From Lentisalinibacter sp035655155 (GTDB lineage: Bacteria; Pseudomonadota; Gammaproteobacteria; Steroidobacterales; Woeseiaceae), in NCBI GenBank assembly GCA_035655155.1, contig DASRVH010000060.1:12239-76238 (forward strand): a stretch of 64,000 nucleotides of DNA. Reading direction: 5' to 3'. The notes beneath the pieces were generated by a model. The model made no database searches. It was not told where the DNA came from and saw nothing but the letters and a program-made list of their open reading frames with translations. Positions 1-7,649 of this stretch are shown here, one piece after another. Position numbers and translations under genes: made by a program. The first letter of the stretch is position 1. Each line of letters begins with the position of its first letter.

Positions 1-171
1 GACGCCGGTATCGAACCAGCTCAGCCGCTCGCCGGAGCCGGTATCCAGGGCCCAGACGGTATCGGCGCTCTTGTTGCCCACCAGGAGGACGTCGCCGGCG
101 ACGGCCATCGCCGGCAGCAGCGCTGCGGCCAGGAGCCAGGCCCGGCGCAGGATTCCGCCCGTGCCGGTCAC
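1..171 (-). CDS. Beta-propeller (YVTN-like) secreted protein, N-terminal fragment
   Basis: Only the first 57 codons lie in the window; the gene continues past the left edge. A GTG start at 171 overlaps the hemG stop as GTGA, so translation is probably coupled. The N-terminus has two arginines followed by a hydrophobic stretch (AWLLAAALLPAMAVA), which fits a Sec signal peptide. The first mature segment, VLLVGNKSADTVWALDTGSG, resembles one blade of a YVTN or PQQ-like beta-propeller. Proteins of this kind are periplasmic binding or scaffold proteins. The partner cannot be judged from this fragment, but the position implies co-expression with HemG and the ferric-reductase-like protein. Confidence 0.6.
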   Translation of the reverse strand, partial: MTGTGGILRRAWLLAAALLPAMAVAGDVLLVGNKSADTVWALDTGSGERLSWFDTGV

Positions 172-704
172 GCCAGCGTCATCAGGTAGCGGCCGTAGGC
201 GGCCACATCGTCCCAGTCGGTGTAGTCGATGACGGCGTGCCGGTCGGTGGGACCGCCGGTGAACTTCATGATCATCTGGATGGCCACGGTGTCGAGCGGG
301 CCCCAGGAGGGATAGTCGACCTTACCGGCCAGCACCTTCAGGTCCCGGGGCTGCCAGGAGGAGCGTTCGAGGAACTTCTGCATGTACCGGTTACCCTCCA
401 CCGTCGCCTTCTCCGGGGTTCGGGCGGTGACCGACACGTTGAAGAAGCTGTGCGGTTTCGCCTCGAGTGTCTCCCGCTTCGTGTCGACGAACTCGAACAC
501 CTCGTCGTCGTAGGTGCCGTAGTAGACGGGCGCGCCCAGCGCTATGACGTCGGGCGCATCGAGGTCGACGCCCTCGTGGATCGCCTCGACGACGTCCATC
601 ATCTCGCTTTCGCCGCCGGCCTCGTCGATGGCGTCGCACATGCGTCGCGCGATCCGGGCCGTATGGCCGCTGCGACTCCGGTATAGGATCAGTACGGACG
701 TCAT
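168..704 (-). CDS. hemG: Menaquinone-dependent protoporphyrinogen IX dehydrogenase, flavodoxin fold
   Basis: HemG oxidises protoporphyrinogen IX to protoporphyrin IX with FMN and passes electrons to the quinone pool, one step before ferrochelatase. The N-terminus (MTSVLILYRSRSGHTARI) carries the FMN phosphate-binding loop of flavodoxins. The C-terminus (IMKFTGGPTD, then YTDWDDVAAY) matches the pattern of E. coli HemG (IMKMSGGETD, YTDWEQVANF), as recalled from the family. The length of 178 residues is typical. I chose the ATG at 704 because GGAAG and AGGGAG sit at good distance upstream; a GTG three codons earlier would leave no room for a ribosome-binding site. The neighbouring flavocytochrome b-like gene suggests a membrane redox or haem operon. 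Confidence 0.88.
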   Translation of the reverse strand: MTSVLILYRSRSGHTARIARRMCDAIDEAGGESEMMDVVEAIHEGVDLDAPDVIALGAPVYYGTYDDEVFEFVDTKRETLEAKPHSFFNVSVTARTPEKATVEGNRYMQKFLERSSWQPRDLKVLAGKVDYPSWGPLDTVAIQMIMKFTGGPTDRHAVIDYTDWDDVAAYGRYLMTLA

Positions 705-771
705 GTCTTCCACTCCCTGCGGGTCAGCCGCTTATCCTGCATCAGTGGCACCTCGGCGGACAAGCAGGGCG

Positions 772-942
772 TCACTGCCCCGCGGCATCGCCGCCGTCTT
801 CGGCGGGCGCCTCGATACGGCTCTCCTCCACGAGCAGCACCAGCGCCATGTCCTGGCTGCGCGCCCAGGCGAAGGCCAGCGCCGCGCCCAGCATCAGGGC
901 GAGCATGATGCCGGTTGCGCGGTACAGATAAATACGCCGCAT
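772..942 (-). CDS. Small single-span membrane protein (56 residues)
   Basis: This short ORF is easily missed. It starts with ATG at 942, 21 bp after the stop of the ferric-reductase-like gene, with a GAAGGA element upstream. It encodes a basic N-terminus (MRRIYLYRATG), one hydrophobic helix (IMLALMLGAALAFAWA) and an acidic tail (EAPAEDGGDAAGQ). The layout predicts one transmembrane segment, either an anchor or an uncleaved signal. Its place between the flavocytochrome and hemG genes on the same strand suggests an accessory subunit of that redox system. I do not recognise a family. Confidence 0.55.
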   Translation of the reverse strand: MRRIYLYRATGIMLALMLGAALAFAWARSQDMALVLLVEESRIEAPAEDGGDAAGQ

Positions 943-963
943 CGCCGTCTCCGTGTCCTTCCG

Positions 964-2280
964 CTACACCAGCTCGAAACGTTCCGAGCGTATTCTCGCC
1001 CGCGGGATGCCGCGCGCACGCAGCGCGTACTCCACCGCGTCCATCATCGGCGGCGGTCCGCAGACGAAATGCATGCGCTCGATGCCTTCCCGGGGCAGGC
1101 GGCGCGCGAGCAGCGCCTCGTCGATGACGCCGCGCTCGCCGGTCCAGCCCTCGGGCGGCTCCTCGATGACGGGGACGACGGTCAGCGCCAGCCGATCTGC
1201 CAGCTCCCCGAGGGCTTCGCGGTACGGCGTGTCCTCCCATCGCGGCGACCCGTAGAACAACAGCACCGGCCGCGGGTCGCCCCGGTCCGCCATCGTCCGC
1301 AGCATACCCAGGAACGGCGCGATGCCGACGCCGCCGGCGAAGAAGACGTAACCGGCCGCGGGCGAGCGGTCCGGCGAGAACGAGCCGTGGGGCCCGTCCA
1401 GCCAGGCCCGCCGGCCCGGCTCCACGTCGCCGATGCCGGAGGTGAAATCCCCCAGCTCCTCCACGGCAAATTCCAGCCGCGGGCCTGCCTCTGCGCTGGA
1501 CGAGAACGAGAAGGGATGCTCCTCGACGCTGTACGGGGTCCGGCTCAGACAGACCCAGGCGAACTGCCCGGGCCGGAACTCGATGCCGTCGTGGCCCTCC
1601 GGCTCCAGCGCGAGGCTCCAGGTCCGGCCTCGCTCGGCCTCGACCGCGGCCACCCGCCAGGGCCGGCGGAACTGGAAGGCGGGCTTCGCGAGCCGCAGCC
1701 AGGCGAAAGAGGCGACCAGTGCCGCCGAAATTGCGATCAGCACCCATTCCTTCCAGGCCGTGGCCGCGTAGCGGGCCGACAGATGGATATGGCCGTGGGC
1801 GAGGCCCAGGCCGGCCAGTCCGAGGAGCGCGTGACTCACCCGCCATTGTTCGTAGCCGAGCCCGATGCGCTTGCGCGCGAGCGACAGCACAAGGAGGAGC
1901 ACGAGCGTGTAGAGCGCCCAGTTGCCGAGCCGGGTGCCGGCGGTGCCGCCGAACGGGTCCAGCAGGGCCGCCATGGCGGGCCGGTCGGCCACCAGCAGCA
2001 GCGGGTGGGCCAGCAGGAGGCCGACCGCCATCATGCCCATCTCCCGGTGGTACTTCAGGATGATGTCGATGCCGTAGGGCGCCGTGACGTGGCGGTAACG
2101 GGCGATGAGCAGGAACTGCACGGCGGCCTGCGCCAGCGCGACAAAGGCGAGCGCCACGGACAGTTCGGCCAGGAAGGAGCGGCCCGGCGGGGTGGGCGAG
2201 ATCATCATCACCACCAGCGGGGCGAGGATGACCGCCAGATAGGCGGCAACCCAGAACACTCCCTCGATGGTTCGCCCCAT
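964..2280 (-). CDS. Ferric-reductase-like transmembrane flavocytochrome
   Basis: The 438-residue protein has the two halves of the FRE/NOX family. The first 210 residues hold about six hydrophobic segments with several histidines (KYHREMG, AHPLLL, SHALLG, HGHIH) that could ligate b-haems. From about residue 215 follows a ferredoxin-NADP reductase module: HPFSFSSS as the FAD-binding segment, a glycine-rich FFAGGVGIAPF pyridine-nucleotide loop, and CGPPPMMDAV near the C-terminus. Such enzymes move electrons from NAD(P)H across the membrane to ferric iron, oxygen or another acceptor; the true acceptor cannot be read from sequence. It is the first gene of a minus-strand run with the small membrane protein, hemG and the propeller protein. 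Confidence 0.85.
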   Translation of the reverse strand: MGRTIEGVFWVAAYLAVILAPLVVMMISPTPPGRSFLAELSVALAFVALAQAAVQFLLIARYRHVTAPYGIDIILKYHREMGMMAVGLLLAHPLLLVADRPAMAALLDPFGGTAGTRLGNWALYTLVLLLVLSLARKRIGLGYEQWRVSHALLGLAGLGLAHGHIHLSARYAATAWKEWVLIAISAALVASFAWLRLAKPAFQFRRPWRVAAVEAERGRTWSLALEPEGHDGIEFRPGQFAWVCLSRTPYSVEEHPFSFSSSAEAGPRLEFAVEELGDFTSGIGDVEPGRRAWLDGPHGSFSPDRSPAAGYVFFAGGVGIAPFLGMLRTMADRGDPRPVLLFYGSPRWEDTPYREALGELADRLALTVVPVIEEPPEGWTGERGVIDEALLARRLPREGIERMHFVCGPPPMMDAVEYALRARGIPRARIRSERFELV

Positions 2281-2440
2281 GTCCGGACTCCCTGTGCGGC
2301 GCCGGCGGTGTGGTGCATCGATCGGCGATCCGCCGCCGAACTACCTGTAAGACGCGACCGCCGGGAAACAATTAGCCGGTCGGAACGGTCTCATTCACTG
2401 TACAGGCCTTTTTCAGCCTGCTGCCATCACGGAAAGACAC

Positions 2441-2983
2441 ATGGACAGACGCACCCTGCTCAAACGGCTCCTCCTCGCCGCCGGCGCCCTGGCCGCCGGT
2501 CCGGCCCTGGCGGAGCGCGGAGCGGACGCGCAGGCCGGGGCCGCCGGCGACGCGAAGGAGTTCCCCCCGGTGAATATCACCCGCGAGCAATGGAAGGAGA
2601 TGCTGCCTGCCGACCGCTTTCGGATCCTGTTCCGCGAGGGCACCGAGCCGGCCGGCTCCAGCCCCCTGAACGAAATCTACGAGCCCGGCACCTACATCTG
2701 CGCAGCCTGCTACCTGCCGCTGTTCGCGAGCGAGGACAAGTTCGACAGCGGCACGGGCTGGCCCAGCTTCACCCAGCCCATCGAGGGCCGGGTCGACACT
2801 AAACTGGACTTCAAGCTGATCCTGCCCCGCACCGAATACCACTGCATCCGCTGCGGCGGCCACCAGGGCCACGTGTTCGACGACGGCCCGCCGCCCACCG
2901 GCCAGCGCTGGTGCAACAACGGCCTGGCGCTGCGTTTCGTGCCGGAGGGCGAGGAGTTGCCCGCCCTGAGGACCTCGGCATGA
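2441..2983 (+). CDS. msrB: Exported peptide-methionine (R)-S-oxide reductase
   Basis: MsrB reduces methionine-R-sulfoxide in proteins. The domain covers residues 45-170: zinc pairs C87/C90 and C135/C138, the GTGWPSF motif, HQGHVFDDGP and the catalytic C158 in GQRWCNN. The family usually has N-S after the catalytic cysteine where this protein has N-G. The N-terminus (DRRTLLKRLLLAAGALAAG) carries twin arginines before a hydrophobic core, so Tat export is likely, and the enzyme should work in the periplasm. The stop overlaps the msrA start as ATGA, giving a coupled operon. The 160 bp upstream is shared with the divergent ferric-reductase-like gene and probably holds both promoters. Confidence 0.93.
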   Translation: MDRRTLLKRLLLAAGALAAGPALAERGADAQAGAAGDAKEFPPVNITREQWKEMLPADRFRILFREGTEPAGSSPLNEIYEPGTYICAACYLPLFASEDKFDSGTGWPSFTQPIEGRVDTKLDFKLILPRTEYHCIRCGGHQGHVFDDGPPPTGQRWCNNGLALRFVPEGEELPALRTSA

Positions 2984-3585
2984 GAAAGTCTGCTGCGACA
3001 CTGGCAGGGCTGATCCTGTGCGCGCTGGCTGCCGGCCCGCTGGCCGCCGCCGAGGCGGTGGCCACCTTCGCCGGCGGCTGCTTCTGGTGCATGGAGCCGC
3101 CCTACGACGAACTGGAGGGCGTCGAGTCGACCGTCTCCGGCTTCATGGGTGGCGACGTGCAGGACCCCAGCTACGAGCAGGTGGTGCGCGGCGGCACCGG
3201 CCACGCGGAGGTGGTGCAGGTGACTTACGATCCCGACGTGGTCAGCTACGAGACGCTGCTCGAAGTGTACTGGCGCAACGTCGACCCGTTCGACGGTGGC
3301 GGACAGTTCTGCGACCGCGGGCCCTCCTACCGGGCGGAGATCTTCTGGCACACCGAGGCCCAGCGCGAGGCGGCCCTGGAGTCGCGGGCTGCGCTGGACG
3401 AGCGCTTCGAGAAGGACATCGTGGTGGACATCACCGAGGCCGGTGACTTCTGGCCGGCGGAGGACTACCACCAGAACTACTACGAGAAGAATCCGGTCCG
3501 CTACAAGTTCTACCGCTGGAATTGCGGCCGCGACGGCCGCCTGCAGGAAGTGTGGGGCGAGGAGGCCGGGGGGGCAGAGAGCTGA
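2980..3585 (+). CDS. msrA: Exported peptide-methionine (S)-S-oxide reductase
   Basis: MsrA repairs methionine-S-sulfoxide, complementing MsrB. I start at the ATG at 2980, which overlaps the msrB stop and gives 201 residues; a longer frame would run into msrB. A Sec signal peptide (KSAATLAGLILCALAAGPLAAA) precedes the domain. GGCFWCME contains the catalytic C34. GGTGHAE, DPFDGGGQFCDRG and YHQNYY are conserved substrate and core motifs, and the C-terminal NCGRDG cysteine probably resolves the disulfide. Unlike the pair MsrP/MsrQ, which uses the quinone pool, MsrA/B need a periplasmic thioredoxin-like donor; the thioredoxin-DsbD fusion at 38.9 kb is one candidate. Confidence 0.93.
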   Translation: MRKSAATLAGLILCALAAGPLAAAEAVATFAGGCFWCMEPPYDELEGVESTVSGFMGGDVQDPSYEQVVRGGTGHAEVVQVTYDPDVVSYETLLEVYWRNVDPFDGGGQFCDRGPSYRAEIFWHTEAQREAALESRAALDERFEKDIVVDITEAGDFWPAEDYHQNYYEKNPVRYKFYRWNCGRDGRLQEVWGEEAGGAES

Positions 3586-3631
3586 CGGCTAGCGGACCGC
3601 CAGCGGCCGCGCGGCCCGTGCGAGAGGCTCT

Positions 3632-5464
3632 CTAGCGGATGAAGATGACGAGGGGATTCGCTCGGCGGCTGGCGGAGTCGCCAGGGCACTTGGTCCGGAC
3701 GCTCGTGAAGAGATAGACGTCGCCCGTCGTCGCGGCATCGATAAGTTTCCGCGCGTCACCGCTGTAGCGTCCCCCTGCATTAAGCAGCGCGATTGCCCGG
3801 CCGGACTCCGGTATCCGCGTCAGTTCGAAGCCAGTGACCTGACACTTCGCATCGAACGGGAAATCGTCCAGCAAAGCGATGACACCTCCTTCCGCCTTGA
3901 AGTCGGCCACCGGCAGACGAGCGTCCGGATCATGGCGGCCCAGCCGGACGGAGGGGTCGGGGATGCGGCGGGTGACGAGTTCCCGGCTGCCGAGCAATTG
4001 TCCGCCGCGGTGGATGCGGAGTTCGGCAGTTCCGGGCCGCGCCACGGTCACGGTGTAGCGCCCCGCCCCCAGGGGCAGAAACGTGGCCGCCGGGTACTCC
4101 AGCCTGAGCTCCGCCGGATCCGTCCCCGGCACTTCCACGGTCAGTTCGTTGTCGACGCCGATGTACAGGACGTTGGCCTCGCCGGCCATGACCCGGATGC
4201 CACTGCCGGGGCGAGTCGGCAGGCTGCTGCCGGGGTGCTCCACGGCCGCTGGTTCCGCCCCGGGAAACGAGGGGGGTTCCGCAGCGGTGATCGGGTCGCT
4301 CTCCACGCCCGTCGGTTCGCGGAGTGCCTCCATGGCGGCTGTCTGCTCACGGCCCGCATCGTCCGCGAGCAATGTCTCGCCGGCGACGATCGGCTCGACC
4401 TGATAGGCTCCCGGCGCGAACACGCCGGGCGCATGCGGTCCCCTCACGGCGAAGCGCCGCCCACCGCCGAGGTCGACGTCGTAGAGGTGGGACTGGCGAC
4501 CCTCGTTGCCTACCACCCGCAGGTGCAGCCGGGCGGCGTCTGCGCCGGCAGGCGTGCGAAAGACGAGCCGTAACCGGGTGCCGCCATCCGGCGCCACGTC
4601 CGGCCGCCAGTCGAGTGGACGCTCCGGGTAGAGCAACAGACGGACCGGCAGCTCCGCGCCCGTTGCGGTGAGCAGCCGCGTATGACGGAAGGTCGCCGGC
4701 GAGAGGCCCTGCTCGGCAACCGAGCGGTTCCTGACCGAGACGGAGATCAGCGTCCACTGCTGCTCATCGCCCGGTTCCCGGCTGCCGAGGGGCTCCGATG
4801 ACACTTCGACGCCATCGATTCTCACATCGAGAGACGTACCGGCAAGCCAGTCCCCGATGCCTGCATCGATCTTGCGCAGGACGCTGTGCGGCAGCGCTGA
4901 GAGGCCTTCCGGCAGGCTTCCGACCTGCTCCCCTAGTTCGAACGTGAGGCTTTCGTCGCTGCCCGCGTAACCGACCAGGAGTTCCGTGAGCCGCAGCCCG
5001 GCGGGTACCGGAATCGCACTGTACACATGCAGCGGCCGCACGGGCAGCAGGGTGGAACGGAAGATGCGCTGCGCTGCGACGTCGAGCGCGCCCGGACCTG
5101 CCGAGCGCAGGTGCATGGTGGACGGCCAGTCGTGGACGACGCCCGACTCGTCCACCGCGCGTATGTTCAGCGCGGAGGCATCGAACGCCAGCTCATCAGC
5201 AACGGCGTTCTCGAGTCGCAGGTGGAAGATCAGGAGCTTCTCGTCCTCGCCGGCGACGGCGGTGCCGGCGCGGCCGTGCCCGGTCCAGCCGATGGCATAG
5301 GATGCACCCTGGAAGGCCACTTCGAGGACCGAGTCGTGGCCAATGGTCAACCGTGCCCCGCGCTCTTCCTCGGCCGTCTGCGCGACGCCATGACCGGCCC
5401 ACGGCAGCGCCGTCATGGCGAGGATCAGCATCGACGTTACCGTCTTGCGTAAGTGACGTGTCAC
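3632..5464 (-). CDS. Secreted protein with GldM-like C-terminal domain
   Basis: The 610-residue protein starts with a GTG at 5464, giving a normal signal peptide (basic RHLRK, core SMLILAMTALPWAG, cleavage after GVAQ). Residues 70-160 and 215-320 look like two tandem telokin-like beta-sandwich domains (DUF4352 style, each with a F/L-x-V-x-N-x-S/A core). After a proline-rich linker (about 385-422), residues 425-610 follow the pattern of the last domains of GldM/PorM: VLYIGVDNELTVEVPG, the RRIPDPSVRLG linker, FDAKCQVTGFEL, then AATTGDVYLFTSVR and NPLVIFIR. GldM is the periplasmic rod of the Bacteroidetes gliding and type IX secretion motor. No other gld, spr or por gene is visible, so only the fold is claimed. 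It follows the 224-residue secreted protein by 32 bp. Confidence 0.7.
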   Translation of the reverse strand: MTRHLRKTVTSMLILAMTALPWAGHGVAQTAEEERGARLTIGHDSVLEVAFQGASYAIGWTGHGRAGTAVAGEDEKLLIFHLRLENAVADELAFDASALNIRAVDESGVVHDWPSTMHLRSAGPGALDVAAQRIFRSTLLPVRPLHVYSAIPVPAGLRLTELLVGYAGSDESLTFELGEQVGSLPEGLSALPHSVLRKIDAGIGDWLAGTSLDVRIDGVEVSSEPLGSREPGDEQQWTLISVSVRNRSVAEQGLSPATFRHTRLLTATGAELPVRLLLYPERPLDWRPDVAPDGGTRLRLVFRTPAGADAARLHLRVVGNEGRQSHLYDVDLGGGRRFAVRGPHAPGVFAPGAYQVEPIVAGETLLADDAGREQTAAMEALREPTGVESDPITAAEPPSFPGAEPAAVEHPGSSLPTRPGSGIRVMAGEANVLYIGVDNELTVEVPGTDPAELRLEYPAATFLPLGAGRYTVTVARPGTAELRIHRGGQLLGSRELVTRRIPDPSVRLGRHDPDARLPVADFKAEGGVIALLDDFPFDAKCQVTGFELTRIPESGRAIALLNAGGRYSGDARKLIDAATTGDVYLFTSVRTKCPGDSASRRANPLVIFIR

Positions 5465-5496
5465 GGGTGGTGCGGTCCCTGGTCTGCTGCTGTCTT

Positions 5497-6171
5497 CTAC
5501 TCGCTGGGGGAGAACCAGACAGTATCTTCGGGCAACTCGTCGAGGGTGCGGTATCGGGTGAGGGTGGCGATGGTCCGTTCCAGGGAGGCCGGTTTCGCCA
5601 CTTCCTCGATCTGCACGGCAACCAGGTTCCAGCCGGCATTGAAGTCCATGTCGTGCACGACGCGGCGGGAGATTGCCTCTCCCGCGGCGGTCCGGTAGGT
5701 GGTCTCCGTGATGCATTCGCCGCTGATGCCCGCCGGAGCCGAGAAATACATCCACTGATAGAGCGTGCCGGTCGGCGTATCGCCCTGAAACATGTCCGGT
5801 GCCGCACGCGCCGTCTCTTCGCTGTCGGCCGGCGTAAGCGGCGCGAACATTTTCTTCGCCGCGATGTCGGCGACGATCAGCGAATTCGGAGTGGCTACGT
5901 AGGTCGCCTCCGGATTCGTGATCTCCACCGTGCCGGCGCTGCAGGAGAAAATCTGCCCGAAAGGCTGCGCGGGTACGAAACTCTCGGGCAGCGCGAGCTC
6001 GATGATGCCGTCCTCGCTGATGCTGCCGATCGCCACCGGCTCACGCTGCAGGATGATGATGTCCGCCGCTCCCTGATCCCAGTCATCCACCGAGCCCACG
6101 ACCTCACCATAGGCTGACGGCGTGGCGGTCAGAAGAAGCGTCATCGAAATCAATGTCAATCGGACAATCAT
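5497..6171 (-). CDS. Secreted protein of unknown function
   Basis: The 224-residue product begins with a clear signal peptide (MIVRLTLISMTLLLTATPSAYG). CAGGAG lies just upstream of the ATG. The mature part is acidic and rich in beta-type sequence. Two cysteines (FSCSAG and GECITE) could form a disulfide. I recognise no domain. Near the C-terminus GWNLVAVQIEEV resembles short beta-strand segments in secreted adhesion-type proteins, but this is not enough to name it. It is the first gene of a two-gene operon with the GldM-domain protein, so the two probably act together in the periplasm or at the cell surface. Confidence 0.6.
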   Translation of the reverse strand: MIVRLTLISMTLLLTATPSAYGEVVGSVDDWDQGAADIIILQREPVAIGSISEDGIIELALPESFVPAQPFGQIFSCSAGTVEITNPEATYVATPNSLIVADIAAKKMFAPLTPADSEETARAAPDMFQGDTPTGTLYQWMYFSAPAGISGECITETTYRTAAGEAISRRVVHDMDFNAGWNLVAVQIEEVAKPASLERTIATLTRYRTLDELPEDTVWFSPSE

Positions 6172-6302
6172 CTTGTACTCCTGCAGGTTGATTATCCATG
6201 CCGGATACTCAGGACCGCGGCTATCGCATTATGCTCGGCGTTCGGGCGGCGCCCTCGTTAATGCTGTATGCAAGGCGTATCTCCAGACTCCTGAAGACAG
6301 GG

Positions 6303-6323
6303 CCGGGTCAGTCGACGACCCGG
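6303..6323. terminator. Possible hairpin downstream of the alcohol dehydrogenase
   Basis: A perfect 7-bp stem (CCGGGTC and GACCCGG, 7-base loop) lies 33 bp past the stop of the minus-strand dehydrogenase gene. No T-run follows on the minus strand, so it is at best a weak or Rho-assisted terminator. Confidence 0.3.
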
Positions 6324-6356
6324 TCTGCCCATGTCGTCGAGGTGGTTACCTATGCG

Positions 6357-7571
6357 CTATTTCGCCGGGTTGCTGATGGCAGACAGGATACGTAGCGTAC
6401 CCTCCCGATCCAGCATCCGCGGCACCGGATAAGCCTCGCACTCCTTCAGCGCCAGTTCGCAGAGATAGTCGTAGTCCTCGGCCCGGATCTTCTCCGATTT
6501 CTCGGGCAGGCCGACTGCCTTCTTCAGGTCCCGAACGGCGGCGATGAAGGCGCGCGCATTCGCTTCCTCGCCGGCGCCGGCGTCTGCGACGCCCGCCAGC
6601 TCCGCCAGCTCGGCTAACTGCGGCCGCGTCTCCTCGAACGTGAATTCCAGCACGTGGGGCAGGACCAGCGAATTGGCCAGGCCGTGCGGGATACCGTATT
6701 TGCCGCCGAGTTGATGGGCGATGGCATGGACATTGCCCACGTTCACCTGGTTGATGGCGATGCCGGCATAGTAGGCGGCCAGCGACATCCCTTCCCGCGC
6801 CTCCCGGTTGCTGGCGTCCCGGTACGCCGTCTCCAGATGACGGAAGATCAGCCTCACCGCGGCCGCAGCATTCTGGCGGGCCGTGCCGCGGTCCCAGGTG
6901 CAGATATAGGCCTCGACGGCGTGGGTGAGCGCATCCAGCCCCGTGGCGGCGGTGATCGGGCCGGGCAGGCCCATGAGCAGATCCGGGTCCAGTGCCACGG
7001 CGGCCGGCAGCAGTTGCCGGGCGCTGATCACGGCTTTCTCGTGGGTCTGGTCGTCGGAAAGCACCGAACCAATGGTAGCCTCGGAACCCGTGCCCGAGGT
7101 GGTGGGGATGGCGTAGATCGGCGGCACCTCGTGCTTGATCTTTGCGAAGCCCACCCATGCATGCGGATCCTGGCCGCTGGACGCAGCCGCCGCGATGATT
7201 TTCGCGGCATCCATGGATGAACCGCCGCCGACGGCCAGGACTGCCTCCGCATTGTGCTTGCGCCACGCGTCGACGCCGGCCGCCACCTGTCCGAAGGTGG
7301 GATCGGGTTCCACACCGTCGAACACGGCATGCTCGACGCCGGCCTCGGCGAGCGCGGCCGTGGCCTGATCCACCAGTCCGAGTTCCCGCAGCGGCTTGTC
7401 GGTCACGACGAGAACCCGGCGGATACCCATCTGGCCGATGTAGCGGCAGAGTTGACCGGCGCTGCCGCTGCCGGTGAACGCCATGTAGCTCGCGCCCGGC
7501 AGAAAGGTCGCGACGGTCTTCATCAGCCTGAGGATCAGAGCGTGTCTGGCTTTGCGCGGCAGTAACGGCAC
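6357..7571 (-). CDS. Iron-containing (group III) alcohol dehydrogenase
   Basis: The 404-residue protein is a group III Fe-dependent alcohol/lactaldehyde dehydrogenase that interconverts alcohols and aldehydes with NAD(P)H. GGGSSMDAAK (115-124) is the nucleotide-binding loop and PTTSGTGSE (156-164) is conserved in the family. D213, H217, H282 and H296 occupy the four metal-ligand positions seen in lactaldehyde reductase. The GTG start at 7571 has AGGAGG upstream at good distance. An internal ATG (MKTVATFLPG, residue 17) would also leave the fold intact. It lies 78 bp downstream of the antiporter operon on the same strand and could be transcribed with it. The substrate cannot be told. Confidence 0.88.
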   Translation of the reverse strand: MPLLPRKARHALILRLMKTVATFLPGASYMAFTGSGSAGQLCRYIGQMGIRRVLVVTDKPLRELGLVDQATAALAEAGVEHAVFDGVEPDPTFGQVAAGVDAWRKHNAEAVLAVGGGSSMDAAKIIAAAASSGQDPHAWVGFAKIKHEVPPIYAIPTTSGTGSEATIGSVLSDDQTHEKAVISARQLLPAAVALDPDLLMGLPGPITAATGLDALTHAVEAYICTWDRGTARQNAAAAVRLIFRHLETAYRDASNREAREGMSLAAYYAGIAINQVNVGNVHAIAHQLGGKYGIPHGLANSLVLPHVLEFTFEETRPQLAELAELAGVADAGAGEEANARAFIAAVRDLKKAVGLPEKSEKIRAEDYDYLCELALKECEAYPVPRMLDREGTLRILSAISNPAK

Positions 7572-7649
7572 GGTGGCGGCCCTCCTCTTGCGTCCTGTGT
7601 CAGATTATCGCACTGCCGGCATCCGCCGTGTCCCCGTGGATTCCGCAGC

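Noticed and set aside
701..742. 13-codon ORF (MQDKRLTRREWKT) overlapping the hemG start
   Set aside because: Its stop overlaps the hemG ATG, which looks like a leader peptide, but there is no ribosome-binding site and no conserved content that can be judged here.
544..2802. 752-codon plus-strand open frame
   Set aside because: It runs antisense to the ferric-reductase-like gene and into msrB; the protein is low in hydrophobic order, rich in R/P/G/H and has no motif. It is a by-product of high G+C.
3632..6171. A type IX secretion or gliding gene cluster
   Set aside because: Only the GldM-like end domain is present; no GldK, GldL, GldN, SprA or C-terminal-domain cargo is visible.
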